From the NCBI RefSeq assembly GCF_030295765.1, contig NZ_AP027292.1, positions 2,108,001 to 2,172,000 of the forward strand: 64,000 bases of DNA, in the 5' to 3' direction. The notes beneath the pieces are model-generated. The model was given only the letters and a program-made list of their open reading frames with translations. It had not been told where the DNA came from and searched no databases. This DNA comes from Neptuniibacter halophilus (GTDB taxonomy: Bacteria; Pseudomonadota; Gammaproteobacteria; Pseudomonadales; Balneatricaceae). The position numbers and the translations under genes were made by a program. The number at the start of each line of letters is the position of its first letter. Position 1 is the stretch's first letter. Shown piece by piece: positions 9,043 to 18,246 of this stretch.

Positions 9043-10299
9043 ATGAACGTAGAACAATATATGATCGAGCTGGGCGAGCAGGCACGTGATGCGGCCCGGT
9101 TGGTAGCTAAAGCGGACACTCACCTGAAAAATCAGGCTTTGCTGGCTATGGCCGATGCCATCGAGAACAGTCGACCGGCGCTGCGTGACGCCAATGCTAA
9201 AGATCTGCAGGCGGGGCGGGATAAGGGCCTTGATGATGCCATGCTGGATCGTCTTGAACTGACCGATGCTCGCATTGACACCATGATTGAAGGCCTGCGT
9301 CAGGTGGCCGCACTGCCTGATCCGGTGGGAGCGATCAGCGATCTGAAATTTCTGCCAAGTGGTATCCAGTTAGGCAAAATGCGCGTACCGCTGGGTGTGA
9401 TCGGTATTATCTACGAATCTCGTCCAAACGTGACGGTTGAAGCGGCTAGCCTGTGCCTGAAATCCGGCAACGCAACGATTCTGCGTGGCGGTTCGGAAGC
9501 GATTCATTCCAATCAGGCCGTGGCGGATTGCATCAAACAGGGGCTGAAGAAAACCGGGTTGCCGGAAAACGCGGTGCAGGTGGTTGCAACCACAGATCGC
9601 GAAGCAGTAGGTCACCTGATTACCATGCCTGAGTATGTTGATGTCATTGTACCGCGAGGTGGTAAAGGGCTGATCGAACGTATCAGCCGTGATGCCAAGG
9701 TTACCGTGATTAAACATCTGGATGGCATCTGCCACGTTTACATCGATGATCAGGCTGATAAAGGTAAGGCGATAAACGTTGCGCTGAATGCGAAAACCCA
9801 TCGCTACGGCACTTGCAACACTATGGAAACGCTGCTGGTGCACAAAGACATTGCTGCGGAGATTCTGCCTGAACTGGCCGAGCGATATCAGGCTGCAGGT
9901 GTCGAACTGCGAGGCTGTGATCAGACCCGTGAGCTGCTGCCGTTTGCCAAAGCCGCGACCGAAGCCGACTGGGAAACTGAGTATCTTGCGCCGATCCTTT
10001 CGATCCGTCTGGTTGATAATATGGATGTGGCGATTCGCCATATCAATCGTTATGGCTCGCACCATACCGATGCGATCATTACCGAGAACTACACCCGTTC
10101 CCGTGCGTTCCTTCGTGAAGTGGACTCCAGCTCGGTTATGGTGAATGCCTCGACCCGTTTCGCCGATGGCTTTGAATACGGTCTGGGCGCGGAGATCGGT
10201 ATCTCGACCGACAAGATTCACGCTCGCGGCCCTGTCGGTCTGGAAGGGCTGACCTCAGAGAAATACGTGGTGCTGGGCGACGGTCATATCCGTCAGTAA
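9043..10299 (+). CDS. proA: Gamma-glutamyl phosphate reductase (ProA)
   Basis: NADPH-dependent reduction of gamma-glutamyl phosphate to glutamate semialdehyde, the second step of proline synthesis. It has 418 residues (E. coli 417). It shows the aldehyde-dehydrogenase-type fold with [19 protein letters not shown] (about 125-143), the [11 protein letters not shown] segment and the catalytic cysteine in [10 protein letters not shown] (C258). The start is ATG 9043 with GGAAGGA upstream. proB is not adjacent. nadD begins seven bases downstream, so proA opens a long + strand gene train. Confidence 0.96.
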   Translation: MNVEQYMIELGEQARDAARLVAKADTHLKNQALLAMADAIENSRPALRDANAKDLQAGRDKGLDDAMLDRLELTDARIDTMIEGLRQVAALPDPVGAISDLKFLPSGIQLGKMRVPLGVIGIIYESRPNVTVEAASLCLKSGNATILRGGSEAIHSNQAVADCIKQGLKKTGLPENAVQVVATTDREAVGHLITMPEYVDVIVPRGGKGLIERISRDAKVTVIKHLDGICHVYIDDQADKGKAINVALNAKTHRYGTCNTMETLLVHKDIAAEILPELAERYQAAGVELRGCDQTRELLPFAKAATEADWETEYLAPILSIRLVDNMDVAIRHINRYGSHHTDAIITENYTRSRAFLREVDSSSVMVNASTRFADGFEYGLGAEIGISTDKIHARGPVGLEGLTSEKYVVLGDGHIRQ

Positions 10300-10306
10300 T
10301 GATCTG

Positions 10307-10954
10307 ATGCAGGACGATGCTTTTGTGTTTATGGGTGGGACCTTTGATCCCATCCATAACGGTCACCTTCGAACAGCACTGGAGATCCGGCACTGGCTTG
10401 GGGTCGACCGGGTCGGCCTGATCCCGGCGAAAACACCGGTACACCGCGGTGATCCCGGCTGCAGCTCTGAGCAGCGCTTGCGGATGGTAGAGCTTGCCGT
10501 CAAAGATGAAGCGGCGCTGTTTGCTGACGATCGGGAGATCCGTTCCGCTGAGGCGTCCTACTCGCTGCTGACCCTGCTGGGGCTGCGTGCTGAACTGGGC
10601 CCTGAACGGCCGGTGATGATGGTGATGGGGATGGATGCTTTCCTCTCACTGCCCGGCTGGCATGGCTGGCAGCAGTTAACCGACTACGCTCATCTTTTGG
10701 TGGTGCAGCGGCCCGGTTATCAGCAGCCGCTGTGTCCTGTTCTGGCACGTTTCGCTGAACAGCACAAAGTTGATAGCCCGGAACAGTTACCCGGGGCGGC
10801 GGGAGGTCTGCTGTTCCACGAGCTGACCCCGCTGGCAATCTCTGCCACACAGGTGCGTGAAAGTATCCTGCGTGGGGAATCACCCCGTTATCTGCTGCCG
10901 GATGCGGTCTGGCACTATATTCAGGAAAACCGTTTATACGGTTTGAAAACCTAA
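10307..10954 (+). CDS. nadD: Nicotinate-nucleotide adenylyltransferase (NadD)
   Basis: Adenylates nicotinate mononucleotide to deamido-NAD in NAD synthesis. It has 215 residues (E. coli 213). The nucleotidyltransferase HxGH-type signature is GGTFDPIHNGHLR (10-22) and the second signature ISATQVRES lies near the C-terminus. It starts seven bases after proA and is followed by rsfS, the usual proA-nadD-rsfS-rlmH order of pseudomonads and relatives. Confidence 0.96.
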   Translation: MQDDAFVFMGGTFDPIHNGHLRTALEIRHWLGVDRVGLIPAKTPVHRGDPGCSSEQRLRMVELAVKDEAALFADDREIRSAEASYSLLTLLGLRAELGPERPVMMVMGMDAFLSLPGWHGWQQLTDYAHLLVVQRPGYQQPLCPVLARFAEQHKVDSPEQLPGAAGGLLFHELTPLAISATQVRESILRGESPRYLLPDAVWHYIQENRLYGLKT

Positions 10955-10955
10955 C

Positions 10956-10975
10956 GAAACCCCGTAGCGGGTTTC
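10956..10975 (+). other. Intercistronic hairpin between nadD and rsfS
   Basis: GAAACCC pairs with GGGTTTC around a 6-nt loop. It is followed by A residues rather than T, so it is more likely an mRNA processing or stability element than a terminator. Confidence 0.4.
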
Positions 10976-10992
10976 AAAAATGAAATGAGCAA

Positions 10993-11325
10993 ATGCAAAC
11001 TGAACAGATTTTAGACCTGGTGCACAACGCACTGGAAGATATGAAAGCCAAAGAGATCATCGATCTGGATGTACGTGGGCGCAGCACTGTCACCGATTAC
11101 ATGGTGATTGCCAGCGGTACATCGAAGCGACACGTTGCAGCGGTTGCTGAAGACGTGATTGTAAAAGTGAAAGAAGCCGGCCTGATGCCGCTGGGTTCAG
11201 AAGGGCAGCAGTCCAGCGACTGGATTCTGGTGGATCTGGGCGACGTGGTTGTGCATGTAATGATGCCGGACGCGCGTTCTTTCTATGATCTGGAGCGCCT
11301 CTGGGGCGTCGAAGCCGGCGCTTAA
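10993..11325 (+). CDS. rsfS: Ribosomal silencing factor RsfS
   Basis: Binds ribosomal protein uL14 and blocks 30S-50S joining when nutrients are scarce. It has 110 residues, with the family's [19 protein letters not shown] core near residues 24-42 and the C-terminal [18 protein letters not shown] block. It lies between nadD and rlmH as in most gammaproteobacteria. The ribosome-binding site is weak. Confidence 0.95.
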   Translation: MQTEQILDLVHNALEDMKAKEIIDLDVRGRSTVTDYMVIASGTSKRHVAAVAEDVIVKVKEAGLMPLGSEGQQSSDWILVDLGDVVVHVMMPDARSFYDLERLWGVEAGA

Positions 11326-11332
11326 GTCAGGC

Positions 11333-11800
11333 ATGAAGGTACGTATTATTGCGGTGGGCGGGAAGATGCCCGCCTGGGTCAATCAGGGCTACGCCGAATA
11401 CGCCAAGCGCCTGCCAGCCGACTTCCAGCTTGAACTGGTTGAGATTCCTCTGGGTCACCGTGGTAAAGGCAGTGATCCCGCCCGCGCCATGCGTCAGGAG
11501 GGCGACCAGATGCTGGCGGCGATTCCTAAGGGGGATCGGGTGATCGCTCTTGAAGTGCTGGGTAAAAACTGGTCGACCGGGCAACTGGCAGAGAAAGTGG
11601 AAGCCTGGCGCATGGATGGTTATAACATCAGTCTGCTGATTGGTGGCCCTGACGGGCTTGATCCGCGCTGCTCCTCCATGGCTGATCAGAAATGGTCTCT
11701 TTCCGCGCTGACCCTGCCCCACCCGCTGGTGCGGGTATTGCTGGCAGAACAACTCTATCGTGCCTGGACTGTGATTCAGGGCCACCCCTACCACAAGTAA
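11333..11800 (+). CDS. rlmH: 23S rRNA pseudouridine-1915 N3-methyltransferase (RlmH)
   Basis: SPOUT-class SAM-dependent methyltransferase acting on Psi1915 in helix 69 of assembled ribosomes. It has 155 residues, exactly the E. coli length, when started at ATG 11333; an earlier in-frame ATG at 11285 lies inside rsfS and adds non-conserved sequence. The SPOUT knot SAM loop [16 protein letters not shown] and the C-terminal [19 protein letters not shown] are typical. It starts seven bases after rsfS. Confidence 0.96.
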   Translation: MKVRIIAVGGKMPAWVNQGYAEYAKRLPADFQLELVEIPLGHRGKGSDPARAMRQEGDQMLAAIPKGDRVIALEVLGKNWSTGQLAEKVEAWRMDGYNISLLIGGPDGLDPRCSSMADQKWSLSALTLPHPLVRVLLAEQLYRAWTVIQGHPYHK

Positions 11801-11815
11801 AAGACCACAGAGCAT

Positions 11816-13717
11816 ATGGCCGCTGAACGCCTGAAGGACTATAGCAGAGAGAGTCGGACCTTTAAGGTGCGGGCTGTGCTGGCGTTTCTTGTAGTGCTGG
11901 TTTTATTTGGTGTTCTCCTCAGTCGTCTGTACTACCTGCAGGTGATGGAGCATGAGCGCTATTCCTCCATGTCCGAAGAAAACCGGGTGCAGTTGCAACC
12001 GGTAGCACCTACCCGTGGACTGATCTATGACCGTAATGGCGTTCTGCTGGCGGATAACCGCCCCAGTTACAGCGTTACGGTGCTGAAAGAAGAGGTCAGG
12101 AATCTCGAACAGACCCTGCAGGATCTGCAGGAACTGATTCCGATTACGGACCGCGAGCTGGAGCGATTCCATAAACGGATGAATCAGCGGCGACGTCCGT
12201 TCCAGTCGATTCCGGTACGTTTCCGCCTGACCGAAGAGGAGATCGCCCGGATCTCGGTGAATTACCACCGGCTGCCAGGTGTCCGGGTTGAGGCGGAACT
12301 GATTCGCTACTACCCCTACGGTGAGTCGCTGGTACATGCGATGGGCTACGTGGGCCGTATCAATGAGAGCGAACTGAAGTCGGTAGACCCGACCAACTAC
12401 GCCGCGACCCATTATATCGGCAAGCTGGGCATCGAAAAGTTTTATGAATCGGTGCTGCATGGCGAAGTCGGCTTCCAGAAAGTGGAGACCAATGCCCGTG
12501 GGCGCGTGATGCGGGTATTGGAACAGAACGATCCGAAGCCGGGGCAGGATCTGGTTCTGCATCTGGATCTGCGGTTGCAGCAGATTACTGAAAAACTGTT
12601 GCAGGGCCGGCGCGCCTCCGTGGTGGCGATGGATCCTAAGACCGGTGGTATTCTGGCCATGGTTTCCACCCCGGCCTATGATCCCAACCTGTTTGTAACC
12701 GGGATCTCATCGAAAAATTACAATGCCCTGCGGGAATCTAAGGATCTGCCGCTGTTTAACCGCGCGATCCGTGGCCGTTATCCGCCGGGTTCGACGATCA
12801 AACCGATGGTAGCGCTCGCAGCCATCGACACGGGTGTGGTATCGCCAAATTACAGAGTTTTCGACCCCGGCTTTTATACCCTGAGCAAGGGTGGGCGTAA
12901 GTACCGCGACTGGAAGAGAACAGGGCACGGCTGGGTGAATATGTATGACTCCCTGGCGCAGTCCTGTGATGTCTGGTACTACGATGTTGCCCATAAAATG
13001 GGAGTGGACCGGATGTCTGATTATCTGGGACGCTTTGGTTTTGGTCAGGTAACCAGTCTCGACCTGCCGGAAGCGCTGGGTGCGATCCTGCCTTCCCGGG
13101 AGTGGAAAAAACGTGCCCGCAAAGCCCCCTGGTATACCGGGGACTCGTTGAACATGAGTATCGGGCAGGGCTTTTTTGTTGCCACGCCATTGCAACTTGC
13201 CGCTGCCACTGCGGTGGTCGCAAACCGGGGTAAATGGCAATCGCCACGTATGCTGAAAGGGATGCGGAAGTACGATGAAGAGGGCGGCGAATCTCTGGTG
13301 ATGCCGGATATCAGCGGGGTGGAACGTCCTCCGCAGGATATCAAACTGAATAATGAGAAAAACTGGGATGAGATCATCTTCGGTATGCGTGAAGTAATGC
13401 ACGGAGAGCGTGGCACCGCTCGTCGTGTCGGTGCCGGGGCAGCCTATGAAATCGCCGGTAAAACCGGTACCGCTCAGGTGGTGGGGATAAAGCAGGATGA
13501 AGAGTACGATGCCGAAAAACTGGCGGAAATTCATCGTGACCACGCCCTGTTTGTCGCGTTTGCCCCGCTGGATGATCCGAAGATTGCGCTGGCGGTGATT
13601 GTTGAAAATGGCGGGGGTGGCTCCAGTACAGCGGCACCGATCGCCCGAAAAGTGATGGATGCCTACCTGCTGGGTATTGATCCTCTGGCTGAAGAATCTG
13701 CGGGAGGTGAAGGATGA
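11816..13717 (+). CDS. mrdA: Peptidoglycan DD-transpeptidase PBP2 (MrdA)
   Basis: Class B penicillin-binding protein of the elongasome; cross-links peptidoglycan during rod elongation with RodA. It has 633 residues, the E. coli length. It has a short cytoplasmic N-terminus, one TM helix at about 18-42, a pedestal domain, then the transpeptidase domain with the SxxK nucleophile motif GSTIKP (Ser326, Lys329), a QSCD motif in the SxN position and KTGTAQ near the C-terminus. It overlaps rodA by 4 bp (ATGA), so the pair is translationally coupled. Confidence 0.96.
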   Translation: MAAERLKDYSRESRTFKVRAVLAFLVVLVLFGVLLSRLYYLQVMEHERYSSMSEENRVQLQPVAPTRGLIYDRNGVLLADNRPSYSVTVLKEEVRNLEQTLQDLQELIPITDRELERFHKRMNQRRRPFQSIPVRFRLTEEEIARISVNYHRLPGVRVEAELIRYYPYGESLVHAMGYVGRINESELKSVDPTNYAATHYIGKLGIEKFYESVLHGEVGFQKVETNARGRVMRVLEQNDPKPGQDLVLHLDLRLQQITEKLLQGRRASVVAMDPKTGGILAMVSTPAYDPNLFVTGISSKNYNALRESKDLPLFNRAIRGRYPPGSTIKPMVALAAIDTGVVSPNYRVFDPGFYTLSKGGRKYRDWKRTGHGWVNMYDSLAQSCDVWYYDVAHKMGVDRMSDYLGRFGFGQVTSLDLPEALGAILPSREWKKRARKAPWYTGDSLNMSIGQGFFVATPLQLAAATAVVANRGKWQSPRMLKGMRKYDEEGGESLVMPDISGVERPPQDIKLNNEKNWDEIIFGMREVMHGERGTARRVGAGAAYEIAGKTGTAQVVGIKQDEEYDAEKLAEIHRDHALFVAFAPLDDPKIALAVIVENGGGGSSTAAPIARKVMDAYLLGIDPLAEESAGGEG

Positions 13718-14853
13718 GCCGGGAGTTTCAGCGTTACATGCCGGAAGCGCATGACCACCTGAGACAGCGTCCGAGTTTGTGGAGTTACACCCATCTGGAT
13801 GGCTGGCTGCTGGTGCTGCTGCTGGCTTTGTGTGGCTTTGGTCTGTTTATTCTCTACAGTGCCTCCGGTCAGGATATGGGCTATGTCATGCGACAGGCAG
13901 TCCGTATGGGCGCCGGATTTTTTGTCATGATTGTGCTGGCTCAGTTGACCCCGCGTTTTCTGGGGCGCTGGGGCCCCTGGCTCTATCTGATCGGCGTTGC
14001 GTTGCTGGTCGGGGTGTTGCTCTTTGGTGTCGGCGCCAAAGGTGCGCAGCGCTGGATCGCGCTACCGGGCTTCCGCTTCCAGCCGTCGGAGATTATGAAA
14101 CTGGTGCTTCCGCTGACGGTGGCATATTACCTGGCTCATCGCCCTCTGCCGCCGAGCTTCAAGCGAATTCTGATTACGCTGGTGATGATTGGTCTGCCAA
14201 CGGTCCTGATTATGAAACAGCCTGATCTGGGGACTTCGCTGTTAATTGCGGCTTCAGGTATTTTTGTTTTGTTGCTGTCGGGTATTCTGTGGCGCTATAT
14301 CTTCACGGCACTGGGGCTCGCGGCTGCGGCGTTGCCGGGATTGTGGGCGGTAATGAAAGATTACCAGAAGCAGCGGGTGCTGACGTTTCTTGACCCTGAG
14401 AGTGACCCGCTCGGCTCCGGCTGGAATATTATTCAGTCAAAAACGGCGATTGGTTCCGGGGGCGTTTCCGGTAAAGGCTGGTTGAGTGGTACTCAGTCGC
14501 AGCTCGACTTTCTCCCGGAATCCCATACCGATTTCATTATTGCGGTGGTGGCTGAGGAACTTGGCCTGATCGGAGTACTCATACTACTGGTACTTTACCT
14601 GCTGATTATTGCCCGTGGGCTGGTGATCGCCTCCCGCGCGGCGGATAGTTTTGGTCGTTTGCTGGCTGGAAGTCTGATATTAACGTTCTTTGTTTATGTG
14701 TTCGTGAATATCGGTATGGTCAGTGGTTTGCTGCCGGTGGTGGGTGTGCCACTGCCACTGGTGAGCTACGGGGGTACGTCGATCGTGACCCTGATGGCCG
14801 GGTTTGGCATGATTATGTCGGTGCATAGTTATCGCACCATGGTGATAAAGTAA
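13714..14853 (+). CDS. rodA: Rod-shape SEDS glycosyltransferase RodA
   Basis: SEDS-family polytopic membrane peptidoglycan polymerase that works with PBP2. It has 379 residues and about ten hydrophobic segments starting near residue 30. Family landmarks are visible: RFQPSEIMKL, KQPDLGTSLL, the large loop with LTFLDPESDPLGSGWNIIQS and SQLDFLPESHTDFI, and the C-terminal PLPLVSYGGTSIV. Its ATG overlaps the mrdA stop. Confidence 0.96.
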   Translation: MSREFQRYMPEAHDHLRQRPSLWSYTHLDGWLLVLLLALCGFGLFILYSASGQDMGYVMRQAVRMGAGFFVMIVLAQLTPRFLGRWGPWLYLIGVALLVGVLLFGVGAKGAQRWIALPGFRFQPSEIMKLVLPLTVAYYLAHRPLPPSFKRILITLVMIGLPTVLIMKQPDLGTSLLIAASGIFVLLLSGILWRYIFTALGLAAAALPGLWAVMKDYQKQRVLTFLDPESDPLGSGWNIIQSKTAIGSGGVSGKGWLSGTQSQLDFLPESHTDFIIAVVAEELGLIGVLILLVLYLLIIARGLVIASRAADSFGRLLAGSLILTFFVYVFVNIGMVSGLLPVVGVPLPLVSYGGTSIVTLMAGFGMIMSVHSYRTMVIK

Positions 14854-14927
14854 CAATTGAGCCCGCGTTTTTGTGGTATCTGGTCGGGCCGTAAGGGGAG
14901 CTTTATGGAATTTAACAGGGGTGCACT

Positions 14928-16103
14928 ATGAGTTCAGGGATGAAGCAGAGATCAATGGTCACAGCGCTGCTGACCGCAGGGCTGTTATTAACCGGTTGTC
15001 AAGCAACCGCTGAAAAACCGGTAGAAGAGAAGCCGGCAGAAACGAAACCGGCGGAGGCTAAACCGGTTGCGAGCAAGCCGGCAAAAACCACTTCAACGCG
15101 CATGACCCAGGAGGAGTTACTGGCCTCTGTACGGGGCGGTTCCTACCTTGATTACCCACAAGCCGGCGCGTTTATCGAAGAGATGAAAGCCGAAGGCTTC
15201 ACTGAAGACTACCTGCGTCAGGTGTTGTCCGAGGCTAAACGTCAGACCTCGATTCTTAAAGCGATCTCACGGCCTGCGGAGCGCAGTCTGACCTGGGGCG
15301 AATACCGGAATATTTTCGTTCAGCAGAAACGGATTCATCAGGGGGTTCAGTTCTGGCAGGAAAATCGCGAAATTCTTGATCGGGCAGAACAGACCTATGG
15401 AGTCCCGGCGGAGATTATTGTCGCGATCATCGGTGTGGAAACCCGTTATGGCCGGATCACCGGCAGTTACCGGGTACTGGATGCGCTGGCGACACTGGGG
15501 TTTGATTACCCGCGCCGCAGCGAGTTTTTCCTCGGTCAGCTAAAAGAATTCCTGCGTCTGGTGCGCGAAGAACAGGCCGACCTGACAGCGCTGAAAGGCT
15601 CCTATGCCGGGGCGATGGGGTTTGGCCAGTTTATCCCGTCGAGTTATCGTAACTTTGCTATCGATTTTGATGGGGATGGCAAACGGGATATCTGGAACAA
15701 CAAAAGTGATGCGATCGGCAGCGTTGCCAACTACTTCGTTGAACATAAATGGAAGCCGGGGCAGCCGGTCATCAGCGGGGTGGATTTCAGCCAGCCTGCG
15801 GATGAATCCTGGTACAGCGTTGGTCGTGCAGGGCTGAGGCCGCAACTGACGCTGGCCGAATGGCAGGCGCGGGGCGTTCAGGCACATCTGCCCGGATTGT
15901 CTGCAGATGAGAAAGCGATCCTGATGCAGTTGGAGATCGATGAGGATATGCAGTACTGGCTGGGGTTACACAATTTCTACGTAATTACCCGCTACAATCA
16001 CAGCAAACTCTATGCGATGGCGGTTTACCGCCTGAGTGAACAGATTAAAGCCGCTTATCAGAAAGCTGCGCCGCAGGTGGCTCAGCAGAGTGGAAAATCA
16101 TAG
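14928..16103 (+). CDS. mltB: Membrane-bound lytic murein transglycosylase B
   Basis: Cleaves peptidoglycan glycan strands with 1,6-anhydro-muropeptide formation; anchored to the outer membrane as a lipoprotein. It has 391 residues: lipobox LTGC with Cys24, a low-complexity Lys/Pro/Glu/Ala linker (about 28-53) with repeated KPxE-type units, then the family GH103 domain with catalytic Glu171 in GVETRYGRITG and GAMGFGQFIPSSYRNFA. ATG 14928 has AGGGG nearby; ATG 14940 is an alternative. It follows rodA and is followed two bases later by rlpA, the standard rodA-mltB-rlpA arrangement. Confidence 0.95.
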   Translation: MSSGMKQRSMVTALLTAGLLLTGCQATAEKPVEEKPAETKPAEAKPVASKPAKTTSTRMTQEELLASVRGGSYLDYPQAGAFIEEMKAEGFTEDYLRQVLSEAKRQTSILKAISRPAERSLTWGEYRNIFVQQKRIHQGVQFWQENREILDRAEQTYGVPAEIIVAIIGVETRYGRITGSYRVLDALATLGFDYPRRSEFFLGQLKEFLRLVREEQADLTALKGSYAGAMGFGQFIPSSYRNFAIDFDGDGKRDIWNNKSDAIGSVANYFVEHKWKPGQPVISGVDFSQPADESWYSVGRAGLRPQLTLAEWQARGVQAHLPGLSADEKAILMQLEIDEDMQYWLGLHNFYVITRYNHSKLYAMAVYRLSEQIKAAYQKAAPQVAQQSGKS

Positions 16104-16105
16104 GC

Positions 16106-16942
16106 ATGCGTATGACCTGTCAGAAGTTGTTACTGCTGTTGCTGGCACTGGTGATTGCCGGCTGTTCCTCAACCGGAGGGAATAGCGGGCGTTACTCGAT
16201 GCGTCACGACAAAGCGCCGGACCAGCCGGTTGATGTATCCCACGTTAAGGATGCAGTGCCCCGGGTAGAGCCGAAAAGCCGGGGCGGTAACAAAAGCCCT
16301 TATCAGGTGCTGGGCCGTTCATACCACGTCATGCCCTCCTCTCAGGGCTATGTGGCGGAGGGGACCGCCTCCTGGTATGGGAAGAAGTTTCATGGTCATC
16401 TCACCTCCAATGGCGAGACCTATGATATGTACAAAATGTCGGCGGCACATAAGTCCCTGCCACTGCCCACCTTTCTTAAGGTCACCAATCTGGCGAACAA
16501 CCGGCAGGTCATCGTCAGGGTGAATGACCGTGGCCCCTTTCATGGGGACCGGCTGATCGATCTCTCTTATGCGGCGGCCTCACGTCTGGATATGCTGAAA
16601 CACGGCACGGCACGGGTGCGTCTTGAAGCGATTGACCCGCTGGCATGGCAGAAATCAGGCCAACTGGTGGCGGCGCCGGTGGTGGCTGCTCAGCCAGTCA
16701 TTGAAGGTCGTTATCTGCAAGTGGGGGCTTACTCCAGCCGTGACGCTGCGGAGTTTGTTCAGAGTCAGTTACGGCCGCTGATGACCAGTCTGGCGGTGAT
16801 GATCAGGCCCGTCAGCAGCAGTGACCGGACGCTCTACCGGGTGCAGATCGGCCCTTTGCGCAGTGATAACTCACTGCCTGAGCTTACCCGTCAGGTAGAA
16901 CAGATGGGCTATGCCAATCCGCGACTGGTGGACTTCCCCTGA
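16106..16942 (+). CDS. rlpA: Septal-ring lytic transglycosylase RlpA family lipoprotein
   Basis: The 278-residue lipoprotein has lipobox IAGC (Cys20), a disordered segment, a double-psi beta-barrel domain (about 90-175) with TASWYGKKFHGHLTSNGE and VNDRGPFHGDRLIDLS, and a C-terminal SPOR domain (about 205-278) that in this family binds denuded glycan at the septum. In Pseudomonas aeruginosa RlpA cleaves such glycans; the conserved His/Asp positions are kept here, so activity is plausible. It starts two bases after mltB and precedes dacA. Confidence 0.94.
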   Translation: MRMTCQKLLLLLLALVIAGCSSTGGNSGRYSMRHDKAPDQPVDVSHVKDAVPRVEPKSRGGNKSPYQVLGRSYHVMPSSQGYVAEGTASWYGKKFHGHLTSNGETYDMYKMSAAHKSLPLPTFLKVTNLANNRQVIVRVNDRGPFHGDRLIDLSYAAASRLDMLKHGTARVRLEAIDPLAWQKSGQLVAAPVVAAQPVIEGRYLQVGAYSSRDAAEFVQSQLRPLMTSLAVMIRPVSSSDRTLYRVQIGPLRSDNSLPELTRQVEQMGYANPRLVDFP

Positions 16943-17006
16943 ACGCTTAAGTAGAGTTATTCGCGGCGCTACGTGGACTTCATTTAATCTCAAACAGTAA
17001 TTCTGG

Positions 17007-18170
17007 ATGACAATGTTTACTAAGGTTTCAAAGTATTTTTCTTTTATCTTTCTGGCTCTGCTGACCTTTCAGGCCAGTGCCGTTACCCGGTTGATTCCGG
17101 CGGAGCCGCAGATCGCGGCGACAGCCTATCTGGTTATGGATGCCGATACCGGAAAGTTAATTGCGTCAAAAAATGAAGACAAGCCATTCGCTCCGGCCAG
17201 CCTGACTAAGATGATGACCGCTTATATCCTTGAGTATGAGCTGGCCAAAGGCAATATCAGCGAAGAAGATCTGGTGCTGGTCAGCGAAAAGGCCTGGCGT
17301 ACACAGGGCTCGCGGATGTTTATCCGGGAGGGGACGCAGGTCAAACTGGGTGATCTGTTGCGTGGTATCGTGATTCAGTCGGGTAATGATGCATCCGTGG
17401 CGGCGGCCGAGCATATTGCCGGCAGTGAAGCGGCTTTTGCTGATCTGATGAATCAGCATGCCATGCTGCTGGGGATGAAAAATACCCACTTCAACAACGC
17501 GACCGGCCTGCCATCTGAAGGCCACGTCTCCTCAGCACATGATCTGGCAATTCTGGCTAAAGCGATTATTCAGGATTTTCCTGATCGCTACGGCATGTAT
17601 TCCGAAAAGTATTTCACCTACAACAAAATCCGTCAGCCAAACCGTAACAAACTGCTGTGGCGTGACAAAACCGTGGATGGCCTGAAAACCGGCTATACCG
17701 ACGCAGCAGGCTATTGTCTGGTGGCTTCTGCTAAACGTGATGGTATGCGCCTGATCTCGGTGGTACTCGGTACCGATAATGAAGAGGCGCGGGCCCGTGA
17801 GAGCCAGAAGCTGCTCTCTTACGCTTTCCGCTACTACCGCACGCACAAGCTGTACGATGGCAATGTGATGCTGAACACGGCGAAGGTATGGTCGGGTGAG
17901 CAGGATCAGCTACGTCTTGGTATCAATCAGGCGCTGGTAGTGACTATTCCGCGTGGGCAGGCAGATAAGCTGCAGGCTACAATGGATATTGACCGGGTTA
18001 TCCAGGCACCGATCAGTGCGGGTCAGGAACTGGGTAAGGTTCGTGTAACACTGGATGGACAACCGGTCAGCGAAGTGCCGTTGGTGGCATTGGAAGCAGT
18101 GCCTGAAGCGGGACTGCTGAAGCGGATCTGGCACGCCATCATGCTGTTCTTTACCAGTCTGATTGGCTAA
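17007..18170 (+). CDS. dacA: D-alanyl-D-alanine carboxypeptidase (PBP5/6 type)
   Basis: Periplasmic DD-carboxypeptidase that trims peptidoglycan pentapeptides. The 387-residue protein has a signal peptide ending near QASA (about 25), SxxK motif SLTK (Ser65, Lys68), SGN (125-127) and KTG (227-229), a C-terminal beta-rich PBP5_C domain and a C-terminal amphipathic/hydrophobic helix for membrane attachment. ATG 17007 and ATG 17013 are both possible; the GGA just upstream of 17013 slightly favours the second. It is separated from rlpA by 64 bp. Confidence 0.95.
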   Translation: MTMFTKVSKYFSFIFLALLTFQASAVTRLIPAEPQIAATAYLVMDADTGKLIASKNEDKPFAPASLTKMMTAYILEYELAKGNISEEDLVLVSEKAWRTQGSRMFIREGTQVKLGDLLRGIVIQSGNDASVAAAEHIAGSEAAFADLMNQHAMLLGMKNTHFNNATGLPSEGHVSSAHDLAILAKAIIQDFPDRYGMYSEKYFTYNKIRQPNRNKLLWRDKTVDGLKTGYTDAAGYCLVASAKRDGMRLISVVLGTDNEEARARESQKLLSYAFRYYRTHKLYDGNVMLNTAKVWSGEQDQLRLGINQALVVTIPRGQADKLQATMDIDRVIQAPISAGQELGKVRVTLDGQPVSEVPLVALEAVPEAGLLKRIWHAIMLFFTSLIG

Positions 18171-18200
18171 AAAACGGTCGTAAGGCCTTTAATTTCCCGG

Positions 18201-18233
18201 AAATGCCCGCATCTTACCCAGGTGTGGGCATTT
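18201..18233 (+). terminator. Hairpin between dacA and dat, weak terminator candidate
   Basis: AAATGCCC (18201-18208) pairs perfectly with GGGCATTT (18226-18233). The following bases contain few T, so termination would be partial. It ends 13 bases before the dat start. Confidence 0.4.
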
Positions 18234-18246
18234 GTGTTCAGGTGCT